Under the pieces are notes generated by a model that saw only the letters and a program-made list of their open reading frames with translations, was not told the DNA's origin and made no database searches. From Streptomyces soli (GTDB lineage Bacteria > Actinomycetota > Actinomycetes > Streptomycetales > Streptomycetaceae), in contig NZ_RJVR01000360.1 of assembly GCF_003999195.1 (NCBI RefSeq), positions 1-64,000 on the forward strand: 64,000 nucleotides of DNA. The letters run 5' to 3'. Each line of letters begins with the position of its first letter. Positions within the stretch are counted from its first letter, which is position 1. Shown one piece after another: positions 8,253 through 16,856 of the stretch. A program made the position numbers and the translations under genes.

Positions 8253-8559
8253 GCCCAGATTCAAGCATGTGTTCGATTTTCTGCGCACCACCCGCACGAG
8301 TGAATGTGGCGGGCGACAGTGGTGTTCGTCCGCACATAGTGCGGTATGACATGTATGCGGACGGCGGCACTCTGCGCCGCCACCCTGATCGCCGTAATGC
8401 TCCCGACCACGGCCGGGGCGGCGGTGGGGGCCGCGGCCTCTGACCGGGGACGGCGCGCCTGTGTCAGCTCCCCGAAACCGGCTCGGGGCCCGGGCCGTCA
8501 GATCCTCGACGTTGTGGAAAGGCCAAGAAGGAACTCCACCTGAGGTCCGTGCTGTTCAG
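8253..8559. other. Intergenic stretch with a truncated secretory-like frame
   Basis: A plus-strand frame from 8346 begins MTCMRTAALCAATLIAVML and reads like a signal peptide for about 30 residues, then turns into Arg/Pro-rich text and stops at 8543. No mature domain follows. It is probably a leftover of a secreted-protein gene rather than a working gene. Confidence 0.3.
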
Positions 8560-8800
8560 GGTCGATGTCCGTGGCCGGGAGGTCGTCACCGCGCGACGCC
8601 GAGCTTCGAGGAGTTCGTGGCGGCGTGCGGCCCCCGGCTGTTGCGTGTCGCGTGGCTGCTGACGGCGGACGCGTATCTGGCCGGGGATCTGCTGCAGACG
8701 GTGCCGGCCAAGGTCTGGCCGAAGTGGCACTGCTAGCGGCGGGCGACCCGGAGGCGTACGCGCGGAGGGCTCTGGTCAATACGCATGCGCCCTGGACCCG
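8560..8800 (+). pseudogene. Remnant of a SigE-family ECF sigma factor
   Basis: From about 8596 one frame reads TPSFEEFVAACGPRLLRVAW, LLTADAYLAGDLLQT and AKVWPKW, which is region 1.2-2.1 of the SigE/SigE-like (SACE-type) sigma-70 family. The frame then hits a stop at 8733. The sequence continues in another frame as AGDPEAYARRALVNTHAPW, the next part of region 2. Everything after about 8800 (regions 2.4 to 4, including promoter-recognition helices) is missing. A frameshift plus deletion leaves no working sigma factor. Confidence 0.75.
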
Positions 8801-8871
8801 GCGCTGCACCCGGTGGTCGTCATGGGCGACGCGGCCTCACTGGAGCGATAGCCCGTCGACCGACCGGAGAA

Positions 8872-8916
8872 ACGGTACGGGGCCCTGGACGACAGTCGTC
8901 CAGGGCCCCGTACCGT
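8872..8916 (-). terminator. Terminator of the chitinase gene (22-bp perfect inverted repeat)
   Basis: ACGGTACGGGGCCC-TGGACGAC and its exact complement are separated by a single base, giving one of the longest perfect hairpins in the window. It lies 9 bases beyond the chitinase stop codon. It would work for either strand and shields the chitinase from the decayed region. Confidence 0.8.
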
Positions 8917-8924
8917 GTGGGGAA

Positions 8925-10355
8925 TTAGGCGGCCGGCAGGATCCACTGCTGGTTGGCGGCGCCGGAGCAGTCCCAGATCTGGAGGCGGGTGCCGTTGGCG
9001 GAGCTGGGGCCGGTGGCGTCGAGGCAGCGGCCGGACTGGGGGTTCGTGAGGCGGTTGTTGGCGCCGGCCAGCCATTGCTGGGAGCCGGTGCCGTTGCAGT
9101 CGTAGAGCTGCACCGTGGTGCCGTTGGCGGTGCCGGCGCTGGTGACGTCGAGGCACTTGCCGAGGGCCTTGAGGGTGCCGTCGGTGCCAACGGTCCATTG
9201 CTGGGCGCTGGTGCCGTTGCAGTCGTACAGCTGGATGGCGGTGCCGTTGGCGGTGCCGGCGGAGGCGACGTCGACGCACTTGCCGCCGTAGCCGGTGATC
9301 TTGCCGGTACGCGAGGTGCCGCCGCCGGTGGAGGTGCCGGTGATGGAGTTGAAGATGCTGGAGAACTGGTAGGCGCTCTGCGAGGTGCCGCTGCAGGTGC
9401 TGGAGAGGGTGCCGTTGGTGGAGCAGGCCTTGTCACGGCCGAGGGCCCAGAAGGCGAGCTCCTGGATGCCGTTGGTCTTCGCGAAGCTCTCGAGGGTCGA
9501 GGCGTTGCTCGTGGAGAAGACCTCGCTGGTGGTGTCGTTCACGCCGATCATGGGCGTGTTGCCCTCCATGGCCCACAGCTGGGCGGAGGTCTTGGTGGTC
9601 CAGATCTGGCCGAGCTGGGTGTGGAGCGCGGTGGCCGCGTTGATGGCCGCCTGGCCCATGTCCATGGCCGACCCGTAGTCCATCGTCATGAGGTTGACGA
9701 GGTTGACGGTCAGGCCGTTGCTCTTGGCGTTGTTGAGCAGATTCAGCGAGTTCTGCAGGAGGCCGGTGGGCATGACCGGCAGGGTGTACTGCACGTCCAG
9801 CTTCTTGCCGGCGGCGGCGTACTCCGACTGGAGCTGGGCGAGGGCCTGGTTGCGGCGGTCGTTGGCCGTGGTGTTGTCGAGCGCGCTGCCCTCGATGTCG
9901 AAGTCGACGCGGGTGAGGTTGAGGGTGTCGATGACCTTCTTGTACTGGGCCTTGAGGGTGGAGACCGAGGTGCAGGACAGACCGAGTTCGGTGCCGGCCG
10001 CGCCGCCGAAGGAGGCGATGACGTCGCCGCCGGAGGCCCGCAGGGAGTTGATGGCCGTCGTCCAGCTGCTGTCGGATATGGACACGTTCCCGTTGAAGGT
10101 GGCGTTACAGCCGCCGCCGTCGAGGATGAAGGCGAGCGTGAAGTACTTCAGGCCCGTGGCGGACTGGGCGCTGGCCATCGCCGAGGCCGAGTTCCAGGTC
10201 TCGACGTAGGGCGCGGCGTATTGGGCGGGGAAGCCTGGGCCGGGGTTGGCGGCCGCGCTCGCGGTCGTACTGGAACCGAGCAGCAGCCCGGCGGCCATCG
10301 CCGGAACGGTGATCGCGGCGGAGAGGGCTCTGAGCCAGGAACGGGATTTACGCAT
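8925..10355 (-). CDS. Secreted GH18 chitinase-like protein with C-terminal ricin-type lectin domain
   Basis: A 476-residue secreted protein. ATG 10355 follows AGGAG at 8 bases. Residues 1-36 are a signal peptide ending STTASA. A GH18 domain spans about 40-330, with a substrate-binding FGGAAG stretch near 124 and the catalytic segment RVDFDIEG near 152, where Glu is the acid. The usual first Asp of DxxDxDxE is Thr here, seen in a subset of actinobacterial GH18 proteins. After a Gly/Thr linker a ricin B-type trefoil (about 350-476) has three repeats, each with GKC/GRC and QQW motifs, for carbohydrate binding. It probably degrades chitin or related glycans. It lies 85 bases downstream of the alginate lyase gene on the same strand. 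Confidence 0.88.
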   Translation of the reverse strand: MRKSRSWLRALSAAITVPAMAAGLLLGSSTTASAAANPGPGFPAQYAAPYVETWNSASAMASAQSATGLKYFTLAFILDGGGCNATFNGNVSISDSSWTTAINSLRASGGDVIASFGGAAGTELGLSCTSVSTLKAQYKKVIDTLNLTRVDFDIEGSALDNTTANDRRNQALAQLQSEYAAAGKKLDVQYTLPVMPTGLLQNSLNLLNNAKSNGLTVNLVNLMTMDYGSAMDMGQAAINAATALHTQLGQIWTTKTSAQLWAMEGNTPMIGVNDTTSEVFSTSNASTLESFAKTNGIQELAFWALGRDKACSTNGTLSSTCSGTSQSAYQFSSIFNSITGTSTGGGTSRTGKITGYGGKCVDVASAGTANGTAIQLYDCNGTSAQQWTVGTDGTLKALGKCLDVTSAGTANGTTVQLYDCNGTGSQQWLAGANNRLTNPQSGRCLDATGPSSANGTRLQIWDCSGAANQQWILPAA

Positions 10356-10440
10356 GGGGGGAGCTCCTGTTGGCGTATGCACGCAAGAGGGGAACGGGGG
10401 AGAGGTGGTGCTGGAACCGACGTGCCGGAAAGGTGGGGGT

Positions 10441-11703
10441 TCAGCTGGGGTTGTCGGCGTGGGTGAGGGTCTCCCAGGCGACGAACAGGCTGTTCGTGCC
10501 GGCCGGGCGCTGCTGCTCGGTGAGCGTCTGGGTGTTGGACATGGCGTAACCCAGGCGGTTGTGCATGGCGTTGTAGCCGACCTCGGTGACCGGGCCGAGA
10601 CCGAGGGTCAGGGTGCCGCCGCACAGCCAGGACGGGACGGCCGTGCCGAGCTGGTACTTGGCCTGGAAGCCGAGCGCCTGCCGCAGACGCTCGCCGACCT
10701 GCGGGTAGAGGTCCGCGCCCTGGATCCGGGAGGTCTCGGCGACGTGCGAGATCGCGGAGATGCCGTAGCCGGTGTGGGTGAAGTCCCGGCAGGTCTCCTG
10801 GGTGAGGCCGGTGACGAAGGTCGACTGGCCCTGCCAGTAGCTGACGATCTTCGCGGTGGTGTCCAGCCCGCTGCCCGGCACCGTCTTGGGCACGGAGCCG
10901 TCGGTGCTGAGGTAGATGTACGCCTGCACCCGGTTGAGGTAGCGGGTCACGGCCTTGTCGTAGCTGGTGCGGTCGTTGAGGAAGACGGAGATGCCGACGG
11001 CGGCCTCCATCATGCTCAGCTCCCAGTTGCCGTTGCTGTTGGAGCCGTTGATGACCTCGGGCAGGTAGACGTTGCGCAGCATCGTCGAGAAGCGGTCCAC
11101 GTTGGGCCAGCTGCTGTACGTGTAGCGGATGATCTCCGCCGCCCGCGGCCACACGGATCCGGCCCAGCCGGTCTGCAGCGGTGCGTTGCTGTTGGTGTGG
11201 GAGGTGATCACGGCCGACCAGGCGTCCATGATCTGGATTGCCTTCTGCGCGTACCGGGCGTCCTTGGTGATGTACCAGGCCAGCGCGTCGGTGTACGCCG
11301 CGATCGCGTCCTGCCGTTCATCGGTGCACCCGTAGTTCGGGTTGGAGTACGACCCGCACTCCACGACCGCCCGAGGCGCCGGCGTCCGCGACAGCGAGGC
11401 GTACGACGAGGCCATCATCTGGTCGTTCGCGCTCTTCCACGGTTGCGCGCCCGCCTGCACCTTGCCTCGTACGAAGTCCAGCTGTGACTGGCTGACCATC
11501 ACACCGGGGTGGGTGAAGACGGCAGGCGCGGCAGGGGTGACCGTCGCGGCGGTGGCTGCGGTGGTCGGCGGGTTCGCTGCTGAGGCCGCACCAGCGAGGA
11601 CGGTGGCCAGGAGTGCGCCGGAGAGAGTGGCGATGAGGAGAGCCAGACCCCTTCGCCTACGCGGTTTCGGTCGACGGGGCGTCAGTAAAGGTGTACCGGG
11701 CAT
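10441..11703 (-). CDS. Secreted alginate lyase family protein
   Basis: A 420-residue protein with a twin-arginine-like basic N-terminus (RRPKPRRRRG) followed by a hydrophobic stretch and an AASA cleavage site near residue 42. The rest is an all-alpha (alpha/alpha)-barrel of the alginate-lyase type. Visible features are GWAGSVWPRAAEIIRYTY, NGNWELSMMEAAVGISVFLN (the asparagine and following helix typical of the active site) and DFTHTGYGISAISHVAE with a likely catalytic His/Tyr pair. The substrate may be alginate or another uronic polymer. The ATG has GGGAAGG about 7 bases upstream. It is the first gene of a probable two-gene unit with the chitinase and carries a DasR-like site 73-88 bases upstream. 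Confidence 0.85.
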   Translation of the reverse strand: MPGTPLLTPRRPKPRRRRGLALLIATLSGALLATVLAGAASAANPPTTAATAATVTPAAPAVFTHPGVMVSQSQLDFVRGKVQAGAQPWKSANDQMMASSYASLSRTPAPRAVVECGSYSNPNYGCTDERQDAIAAYTDALAWYITKDARYAQKAIQIMDAWSAVITSHTNSNAPLQTGWAGSVWPRAAEIIRYTYSSWPNVDRFSTMLRNVYLPEVINGSNSNGNWELSMMEAAVGISVFLNDRTSYDKAVTRYLNRVQAYIYLSTDGSVPKTVPGSGLDTTAKIVSYWQGQSTFVTGLTQETCRDFTHTGYGISAISHVAETSRIQGADLYPQVGERLRQALGFQAKYQLGTAVPSWLCGGTLTLGLGPVTEVGYNAMHNRLGYAMSNTQTLTEQQRPAGTNSLFVAWETLTHADNPS

Positions 11704-11775
11704 GGACTGGGCCTTCCCGTGAGTTCATGTGTGTGAACTTCAGCCTCCCCCGTGAGCGACTGATTGAGCGAGAAG

Positions 11776-11791
11776 GTAGGACTAGACCAAT
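11776..11791 (-). promoter_or_regulatory. DasR-like operator (dre) upstream of the alginate lyase-chitinase unit
   Basis: The minus strand reads ATTGGTCTAGTCCTAC. Against the dre consensus ACTGGTCTAGACCACT, the left half TGGTCTAG is perfect and the overall match is 11 of 16. DasR is the GntR-family N-acetylglucosamine-responsive repressor of chitinase genes in Streptomyces. The position, about 75 bases before the ATG, is where such sites occur. DasR control is inference from the match and the downstream chitinase. Confidence 0.6.
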
Positions 11792-12490
11792 GATCCCGTC
11801 AAGGTCTCCGTCCCAGGTATATGGCGGCGTTGCTGCATCGGCGGGTGGTGCTGACGGTTCGGTGGCTGTGCTCTTGTGGCGGTTGAGGTCAGGTGGGTCG
11901 GAGCGCTGATTCGTATACGTGAACTGTCGAGCAGTCAGACCGAGAAGACCGCGATTGTCCACTCCGCGGCAGTTGCGAATCCGAGGCGCTGGGTGCTCGC
12001 CCCGATGGCTCGGTTCTCGTACGCGTTCGACGTCACGACGAGGGCCACGTCCGGCCGGTCCAGGCAGAGCCATCACGGGGAACGGTCCTCACCCACGCCG
12101 CCAGCCCTTTGCCGCGATCCGCCACGCACGATGGCTTTGGTGAGACGCGCAAGTTCGTCAGCGCCCCGACTACTCCCGTCCGTGCAACGCGCCGGTCATG
12201 CGCACCTCACGGCCCCGACGCGCCGCCGTGACCTCCCCGTCCCGTACGCGTTCCGGGCTCCACCTCTTCATCGGCGTGCGGCGCGTCGTTGATCGCCTGC
12301 ACGGGCCACCGCGTACGACAGCGAACAGATCCGCCGGAGACGCCGAGCGGTTGGTGCGCGGCGGCGAAGTCACGCGGCGACCGAACTCCGTCCCTACCCA
12401 GCAGTAGGCAGGGGTAAGCGGGGAGAGCGGAAACGTCCCACTCACGGGGAAGAAGTGGGCAAAACGCCGACGCGGCGGATCGTGCGCGCC
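11792..12490. other. Long intergenic region, no gene seen
   Basis: About 700 bases between the accessory enzymes and the conserved core starting with the response regulator. Frames on both strands are Arg/Pro/Ser-rich with no ribosome binding site. I looked for a T-arm consensus (GGTTCGAATCC on either strand) and did not find one, so no tRNA is called. The composition change across this stretch suggests it is the boundary of the variable segment. Confidence 0.4.
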
Positions 12491-12496
12491 TACTCT
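12491..12496 (+). promoter_or_regulatory. -10 box of a probably leaderless response-regulator transcript
   Basis: TACTCT lies 7 bases before the GTG at 12504. No Shine-Dalgarno precedes that GTG, so transcription probably starts at the start codon. No clear -35 was assigned. Confidence 0.45.
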
Positions 12497-12503
12497 TCGA
12501 GGT

Positions 12504-12935
12504 GTGCCGGGCATGTCCGGCCGGGTGCTTGTGGTCGACGACAACAAGGTCATCCGGCAGCTGATCAGGGTCAACCTCGAACTGGAGGGTTTCGAGGTCG
12601 TGACCGCGGCCGATGGTGCCGAGTGCCTGGACATCGTGCACCGGGTCTGTCCGGATGTGGTGACCCTGGACGTGGTGATGCCGAGGCTGGACGGCATCGA
12701 GACGGCGCTCGCGCTGCGGGCGGACCCCCGCACCGGCGGGGTGCCGATCGCGATGGTGAGCGCGTGCACGCAGGCCGAGGTGGAGGCGGGCGTGGCGGCC
12801 GGGGTGAACGCGTTCCTGGGCAAGCCGTTCGACCCGGCGGAGTTGGTGAATCTCGTACGCAGGCTGGCGCACAGCGGCGGGCAGAGCGGGGAGCCGGCGA
12901 CGGGGGAGCCCGCCACGGCACCCGGCGGAGGCTGA
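12504..12935 (+). CDS. Single-domain response regulator
   Basis: A 143-residue protein consisting of one receiver domain. The acidic pair is in LVVDDN (residues about 9-14), the phospho-acceptor is the Asp in VVTLDVVMPRLDG near residue 55, the switch Ser is in AMVSA and the conserved Lys is in FLGKPFDP. No output domain follows, only a 20-residue Gly/Ala/Pro tail, so it must act through protein contacts or as a phosphate relay. No kinase gene is adjacent. The same type of gene precedes nrtL in other Streptomyces. The GTG at 12504 is chosen on leaderless geometry; a downstream ATG at 12513 is an alternative. Confidence 0.85.
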   Translation: MPGMSGRVLVVDDNKVIRQLIRVNLELEGFEVVTAADGAECLDIVHRVCPDVVTLDVVMPRLDGIETALALRADPRTGGVPIAMVSACTQAEVEAGVAAGVNAFLGKPFDPAELVNLVRRLAHSGGQSGEPATGEPATAPGGG

Positions 12936-13022
12936 GCGACCATCCCGGGCGCCCCCCGGAGCCCCGCGCGCCGACCTGCCCAATGGGTGAAACCCGTTGG
13001 CGTGCGCACCCCCCACCTCGCC

Positions 13023-13028
13023 TACGCT
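13023..13028 (+). promoter_or_regulatory. -10 box of a probably leaderless nrtL transcript
   Basis: TACGCT is followed after 7 bases by the GTG at 13036, with no ribosome binding site, which points to a transcript starting at the GTG. The lysA-side genes may be read through from here. Confidence 0.5.
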
Positions 13029-13035
13029 TGCCTCT

Positions 13036-14034
13036 GTGACCCCCGCTGAGCTCTCCCGCACCGTGCTGAGGACGGTGCGCCGTGCCGTGGAGGCCGATGA
13101 GCTCAGCCTGTCGGTGCCGGAGCTGCCGGAACAGATCCTCGTGCAGCGGCCGCCGAGGCCCGGCTGCGGGGACTACGCGACGAACGTGGCGCTCAAGCTC
13201 GCCGGACCGGCCGGCCGCCCGCCCCGCCAGGTCGCCGAGATACTGCGCAGGCACCTCGCGCACGCCCCCGGGATCGCCCGGGTGGACATCGCCGAGCCGG
13301 GGTTCCTCAACATCACGCTCGACGCGGTGACGCACGCCGACCTCGTACGCGCCGTACGGCAGCGCGGCCCGGCATACGGCCACGGCGAGGGCCTGCGGGA
13401 CGTACGGGTGACCGTGGTTTCCGCCGACCCGCAGGAGGCCAGGGCCACCGTCGTCGCGGAGGCCGCCAACCGGCTGCTGCGGGCCGGCGGGGCCCAGGAG
13501 GGCCCGCCCGAGCCGGCCAAGCCGCAGCCGGTGGCTGCGCGCTTCGACGAGCTGATGCGCACGCTCGGCCCCGACGCCACCCGCTGGGCCCTGCTGCGCC
13601 CGCCATCCGGCGACGTGCCGCTGCCCGACCCGGCCGTCCACCTCACCCAGCGCGCGAGCAACCCGCTCTTCCGGGTCCGCTACGCCCACGCCCGCACCCG
13701 GGCCCTGCTGCGCAACGCCCATGACCTGGGCGTCGAGCCGGCACCGGGGGAGTACCGGCACCCCGCCGAGACCGATCTGCTCGGCCTGATCGCGGACTTC
13801 CCCCGCGTCGTCGACGCCGCCGCCCGGCATCGCGCCCCCGACCGGGTCGCGCGGCACGCGGAGCGTACGGCCGACGCCTTCTTCCGGTTCCACGACGAGT
13901 GCCCGGTGCTGCCCAAGGGCGACGAGAAACCCTCGGCCGTTCACGGCGCCCGGCTCGCGCTCGCCGAAGCCTCCGGGACCGTGCTCGCCAACGGCCTGAC
14001 CCTGCTCGGCATCAGCGCCCCCGATCACCTATGA
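13036..14034 (+). CDS. nrtL: ArgRS-like protein NrtL (N-terminal and DALR anticodon-binding domains, no catalytic core)
   Basis: A 332-residue relative of arginyl-tRNA synthetase. Residues about 1-110 match the additional N-terminal domain of ArgRS ([22 protein letters not shown]). Residues about 200-332 are a DALR-type anticodon-binding helical bundle ([20 protein letters not shown], then a C-terminal [20 protein letters not shown]). The Rossmann domain with HIGH and KMSKS motifs is absent; a short degenerate linker (about 120-165) replaces it, so it cannot charge tRNA. The gene precedes lysA by 10 bases in Streptomyces and is known as nrtL. A role in tRNA or RNA binding is inferred, not demonstrated. 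The GTG start follows a -10 box by 7 bases. Confidence 0.85.
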   Translation: MTPAELSRTVLRTVRRAVEADELSLSVPELPEQILVQRPPRPGCGDYATNVALKLAGPAGRPPRQVAEILRRHLAHAPGIARVDIAEPGFLNITLDAVTHADLVRAVRQRGPAYGHGEGLRDVRVTVVSADPQEARATVVAEAANRLLRAGGAQEGPPEPAKPQPVAARFDELMRTLGPDATRWALLRPPSGDVPLPDPAVHLTQRASNPLFRVRYAHARTRALLRNAHDLGVEPAPGEYRHPAETDLLGLIADFPRVVDAAARHRAPDRVARHAERTADAFFRFHDECPVLPKGDEKPSAVHGARLALAEASGTVLANGLTLLGISAPDHL

Positions 14035-14044
14035 GAGTGCAGAG

Positions 14045-15436
14045 ATGAGTCGTTCCGCCCACCCCGCAGGGCCCCGCTACGCCGACGTCCTCCCCGAGGG
14101 CCACTACACGGCGCCCCCCGCCGACCTCAACACCCTCGACCCGCGCGTCTGGTCCCGTACGGTCGCCCGCACCACCGACGGCGCCGCCCAGGTCGGCGGC
14201 CTGGACGTGCGCCACCTCGCCGAGGAGTTCGGCACCCCCGCGTACATCCTGGACGAAGCCGACTTCCGGGCCCGCTGCCGTGCCTGGCGCGAGGCCTTCG
14301 GCGAGGACGCCGACGTCTTCTACGCGGGCAAGGCCTTCCTCTCCCGCGCCGTCGTCCGCTGGCTGCACGAGGAGGGCCTCAACCTCGACGTGTGCACCGG
14401 CGGCGAGCTGGCGGTCGCCCTGTCCGCGGGGATGCCCGCCGAGCGGATCGCGCTGCACGGTAACAACAAGAGCGCCGAGGAGATCGAGCGGGCCGTCACC
14501 GCCGGGGTCGGGCGGATCGTGCTCGACTCCTTCCAGGAGATCGTCCGGGTCGCCGACATCGCCAGGAAGCACGGCAAGCGGCAGCGCGTGCAGATCCGTG
14601 TGACCGTCGGCGTGGAGGCGCACACCCACGAGTTCATCGCGACCGCCCACGAGGACCAGAAGTTCGGCTTCTCCCTCAGCGGCGGGGACGCCTCCGAGGC
14701 GGTCCGCCGGGTGCTCACGCTGCCCTCCCTCGAACTGATCGGCATCCACTCCCACATCGGTTCGCAGATCTTCGACACCTCCGGTTTCGAGGTCGCCGCC
14801 CACCGCGTCGTCGGCCTGCTGAAGCAGGTCCGCGACGAGCACGGCGTCGAGCTCCCCGAAATCGACCTCGGCGGCGGTCTCGGCATCGCGTACACCCCCG
14901 ACGACGACCCGCGCGAGCCGCACGAGATCGCCAAGGCCCTCGGCGAGATCGTCACCCGCGAGAGCGCCTCCGCGGGCCTCACCGCCCCCCGGCTGTCCGT
15001 CGAGCCCGGCCGCGCGATCGTCGGCCCGACCGCCTTCACCCTGTACGAGGTCGGCACGATCAAGCCGCTGGAGGGCCTTCGTACGTACGTCAGCGTGGAC
15101 GGCGGTATGTCCGACAACATCCGTACCGCGCTCTACGACGCCGAGTACACCGTCGCCCTGGTCTCCCGGGCCAGCGACGCCGAGCCGATGCTCAGCCGCG
15201 TCGTCGGCAAGCACTGCGAGTCCGGCGACATCGTCGTACGGGACGCCTTCCTCCCCGCCGATCTGGCACCCGGCGACCTGATCGCCGTACCCGCCACCGG
15301 GGCCTACTGCCGCTCGATGGCGAGCAACTACAACCACGCCATGCGACCGCCCGTCGTCGCCGTCGCCGACGGCGAGGCCCGGGTGATCGTCCGGCGTGAG
15401 ACGGAGGAAGATCTCCTGCGTCTCGATGTCGGCTGA
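14045..15436 (+). CDS. lysA: Diaminopimelate decarboxylase
   Basis: A 463-residue PLP enzyme of fold type III that decarboxylates meso-diaminopimelate to lysine, the last step of lysine synthesis. The PLP lysine is K96 in [17 protein letters not shown] (235-241) and GGGLGIAY (276-283) bind the cofactor phosphate, and the C-terminal [14 protein letters not shown] carries active-site Tyr and Asn. It starts 10 bases after nrtL, so the two are probably co-transcribed. A hairpin 27 bases after the stop separates it from hom. Confidence 0.95.
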   Translation: MSRSAHPAGPRYADVLPEGHYTAPPADLNTLDPRVWSRTVARTTDGAAQVGGLDVRHLAEEFGTPAYILDEADFRARCRAWREAFGEDADVFYAGKAFLSRAVVRWLHEEGLNLDVCTGGELAVALSAGMPAERIALHGNNKSAEEIERAVTAGVGRIVLDSFQEIVRVADIARKHGKRQRVQIRVTVGVEAHTHEFIATAHEDQKFGFSLSGGDASEAVRRVLTLPSLELIGIHSHIGSQIFDTSGFEVAAHRVVGLLKQVRDEHGVELPEIDLGGGLGIAYTPDDDPREPHEIAKALGEIVTRESASAGLTAPRLSVEPGRAIVGPTAFTLYEVGTIKPLEGLRTYVSVDGGMSDNIRTALYDAEYTVALVSRASDAEPMLSRVVGKHCESGDIVVRDAFLPADLAPGDLIAVPATGAYCRSMASNYNHAMRPPVVAVADGEARVIVRRETEEDLLRLDVG

Positions 15437-15463
15437 AGTGAAATCTCACCTGTAATCGGGACG

Positions 15464-15512
15464 GTCTCATTCACCGGACAGGACGTGGAAACTTCCGTCC
15501 GGTGAGTGAGAC
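15464..15512 (+). terminator. Long hairpin between lysA and hom
   Basis: GTCTCATTCACCGGAC and GTCCGGTGAGTGAGAC form a 16-bp stem (one G-T pair) with a 17-base loop, 46 bases before the hom start. It has no T-run. It may terminate the nrtL-lysA transcript or act as an attenuator-like leader for hom; the sequence does not decide. Confidence 0.55.
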
Positions 15513-15557
15513 TGGTTCTGCTCCCAGGCCAATGAGCTGTAAACGAAACGAGGTCGG

Positions 15558-16850
15558 ATGATGCGTACGCGTCCGCTGAAGGTGGCGCTGCTGGGCTGTG
15601 GTGTGGTCGGCTCAGAGGTGGCGCGCATCATGACGACGCACGCGGCCGACCTCGCGGCGCGCATCGGCGCCCCCGTCGAGCTCGCCGGGATCGCCGTACG
15701 CCGCCCGAACCGGGTCCGCGCGGGCGTACCGGCCGAGCTGCTGACCACGGACGCGACGGCCCTGGTCAAACGCGGCGACATCGACGTCGTCGTCGAGGTC
15801 ATCGGCGGCATCGAGCCCGCCCGCTCCCTCATCACCACCGCCTTCGAGCACGGCGCGAGCGTGGTCTCCGCCAACAAGGCCCTGCTGGCCGCCGACGGCA
15901 CCGCGCTGCACGCCGCCGCCGTCGAGCACAGCGCGGACCTCTATTACGAGGCCGCCGTCGCCGGCGCCATCCCGCTGATCCGCCCGCTGCGCGAGTCGCT
16001 GGCCGGCGACAAGATCAACCGGGTCATGGGCATCGTCAACGGCACGACCAACTTCATCCTCGACAAGATGGACACCACCGGCGCCGGGTACTCCGAGGCG
16101 CTGGACGAGGCCACCGCCCTCGGTTACGCCGAGGCCGACCCCACCGCCGACGTCGAGGGCTTCGATGCCGCCGCCAAGGCCGCGATCCTGGCCGGTATCG
16201 CCTTCCACACCCGGGTGACCATCGACGACGTCCACCGCGAGGGCATCACCGAGGTCACCGCCGCCGACATCGCCTCCGCCAAACAGATGGGCTGCACCGT
16301 CAAGCTGCTGGCCATCTGCGAGCGCAGCGAGGACGGCGCCTCCGTCACTGCCCGCGTGCACCCCGCGATGATCCCCCTCACGCACCCGCTGGCCAGCGTC
16401 CGCGAGGCGTACAACGCGGTCTTCGTCGAGGCCGACGCGGCCGGCAAGCTGATGTTCTACGGTCCCGGCGCCGGCGGCTCACCGACCGCCTCCGCCGTCC
16501 TCGGCGACCTGGTCGCGGCCTGCCGCAACAAGCTGGCGGCCACCACAGGACCCGGCGAGTCCGCCTACGCGCGGCTGCGCGTCAGCCCGATGGGCGATGT
16601 GGTCACCCGCTACCACATCAGCCTCGACGTGGCCGACAAACCGGGCGTCCTGGCCCAGGTCGCCACGGTCTTCGCCGAGCATCAGGTGTCCATCGACACC
16701 GTCCGCCAGCAGGGCAAGGACGGAGACGCCGCTCTCGTCGTCGTCACCCACCGCGCGCCCGACGCTGCGCTCGCGGCGACCGTCGAGGCCCTGCGCAAAC
16801 TCGACACCGTACGTGGCGTCGCCAGCATCATGCGCGTCGAAGGGGAGTAA
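15558..16850 (+). CDS. hom: Homoserine dehydrogenase
   Basis: A 430-residue NAD(P)-dependent enzyme reducing aspartate semialdehyde to homoserine, the branch point to threonine and methionine. The dinucleotide-binding loop LLGCGVVGSEVA is at about 9-20, the catalytic region contains NKALLA (103-108), GIVNGTTNFI and LGYAEADPTADVEGFDAA. A C-terminal ACT domain (about 350-430, YHISLDVADKPGVLAQVA) fits feedback control by threonine. Start is the double ATG at 15558/15561 after CGAGG. It lies 6 bases from thrC, forming hom-thrC. Confidence 0.95.
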   Translation: MMRTRPLKVALLGCGVVGSEVARIMTTHAADLAARIGAPVELAGIAVRRPNRVRAGVPAELLTTDATALVKRGDIDVVVEVIGGIEPARSLITTAFEHGASVVSANKALLAADGTALHAAAVEHSADLYYEAAVAGAIPLIRPLRESLAGDKINRVMGIVNGTTNFILDKMDTTGAGYSEALDEATALGYAEADPTADVEGFDAAAKAAILAGIAFHTRVTIDDVHREGITEVTAADIASAKQMGCTVKLLAICERSEDGASVTARVHPAMIPLTHPLASVREAYNAVFVEADAAGKLMFYGPGAGGSPTASAVLGDLVAACRNKLAATTGPGESAYARLRVSPMGDVVTRYHISLDVADKPGVLAQVATVFAEHQVSIDTVRQQGKDGDAALVVVTHRAPDAALAATVEALRKLDTVRGVASIMRVEGE

Positions 16851-16856
16851 TCCGAG

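Noticed and set aside
8565-10466. Plus-strand 633-residue open frame across the chitinase gene
   Set aside because: It is antisense to the signal-peptide GH18 gene, with Val/Gly/Ala-only composition. Only its first 80 residues carry the sigma-factor remnant, in a frame shared by chance.
11792-12490. tRNA gene expected near the boundary of the variable region
   Set aside because: No T-arm consensus or cloverleaf was found on either strand.
12571-14028. Minus-strand 485-residue frame opposite nrtL
   Set aside because: Antisense shadow; the plus-strand gene has clear domains.
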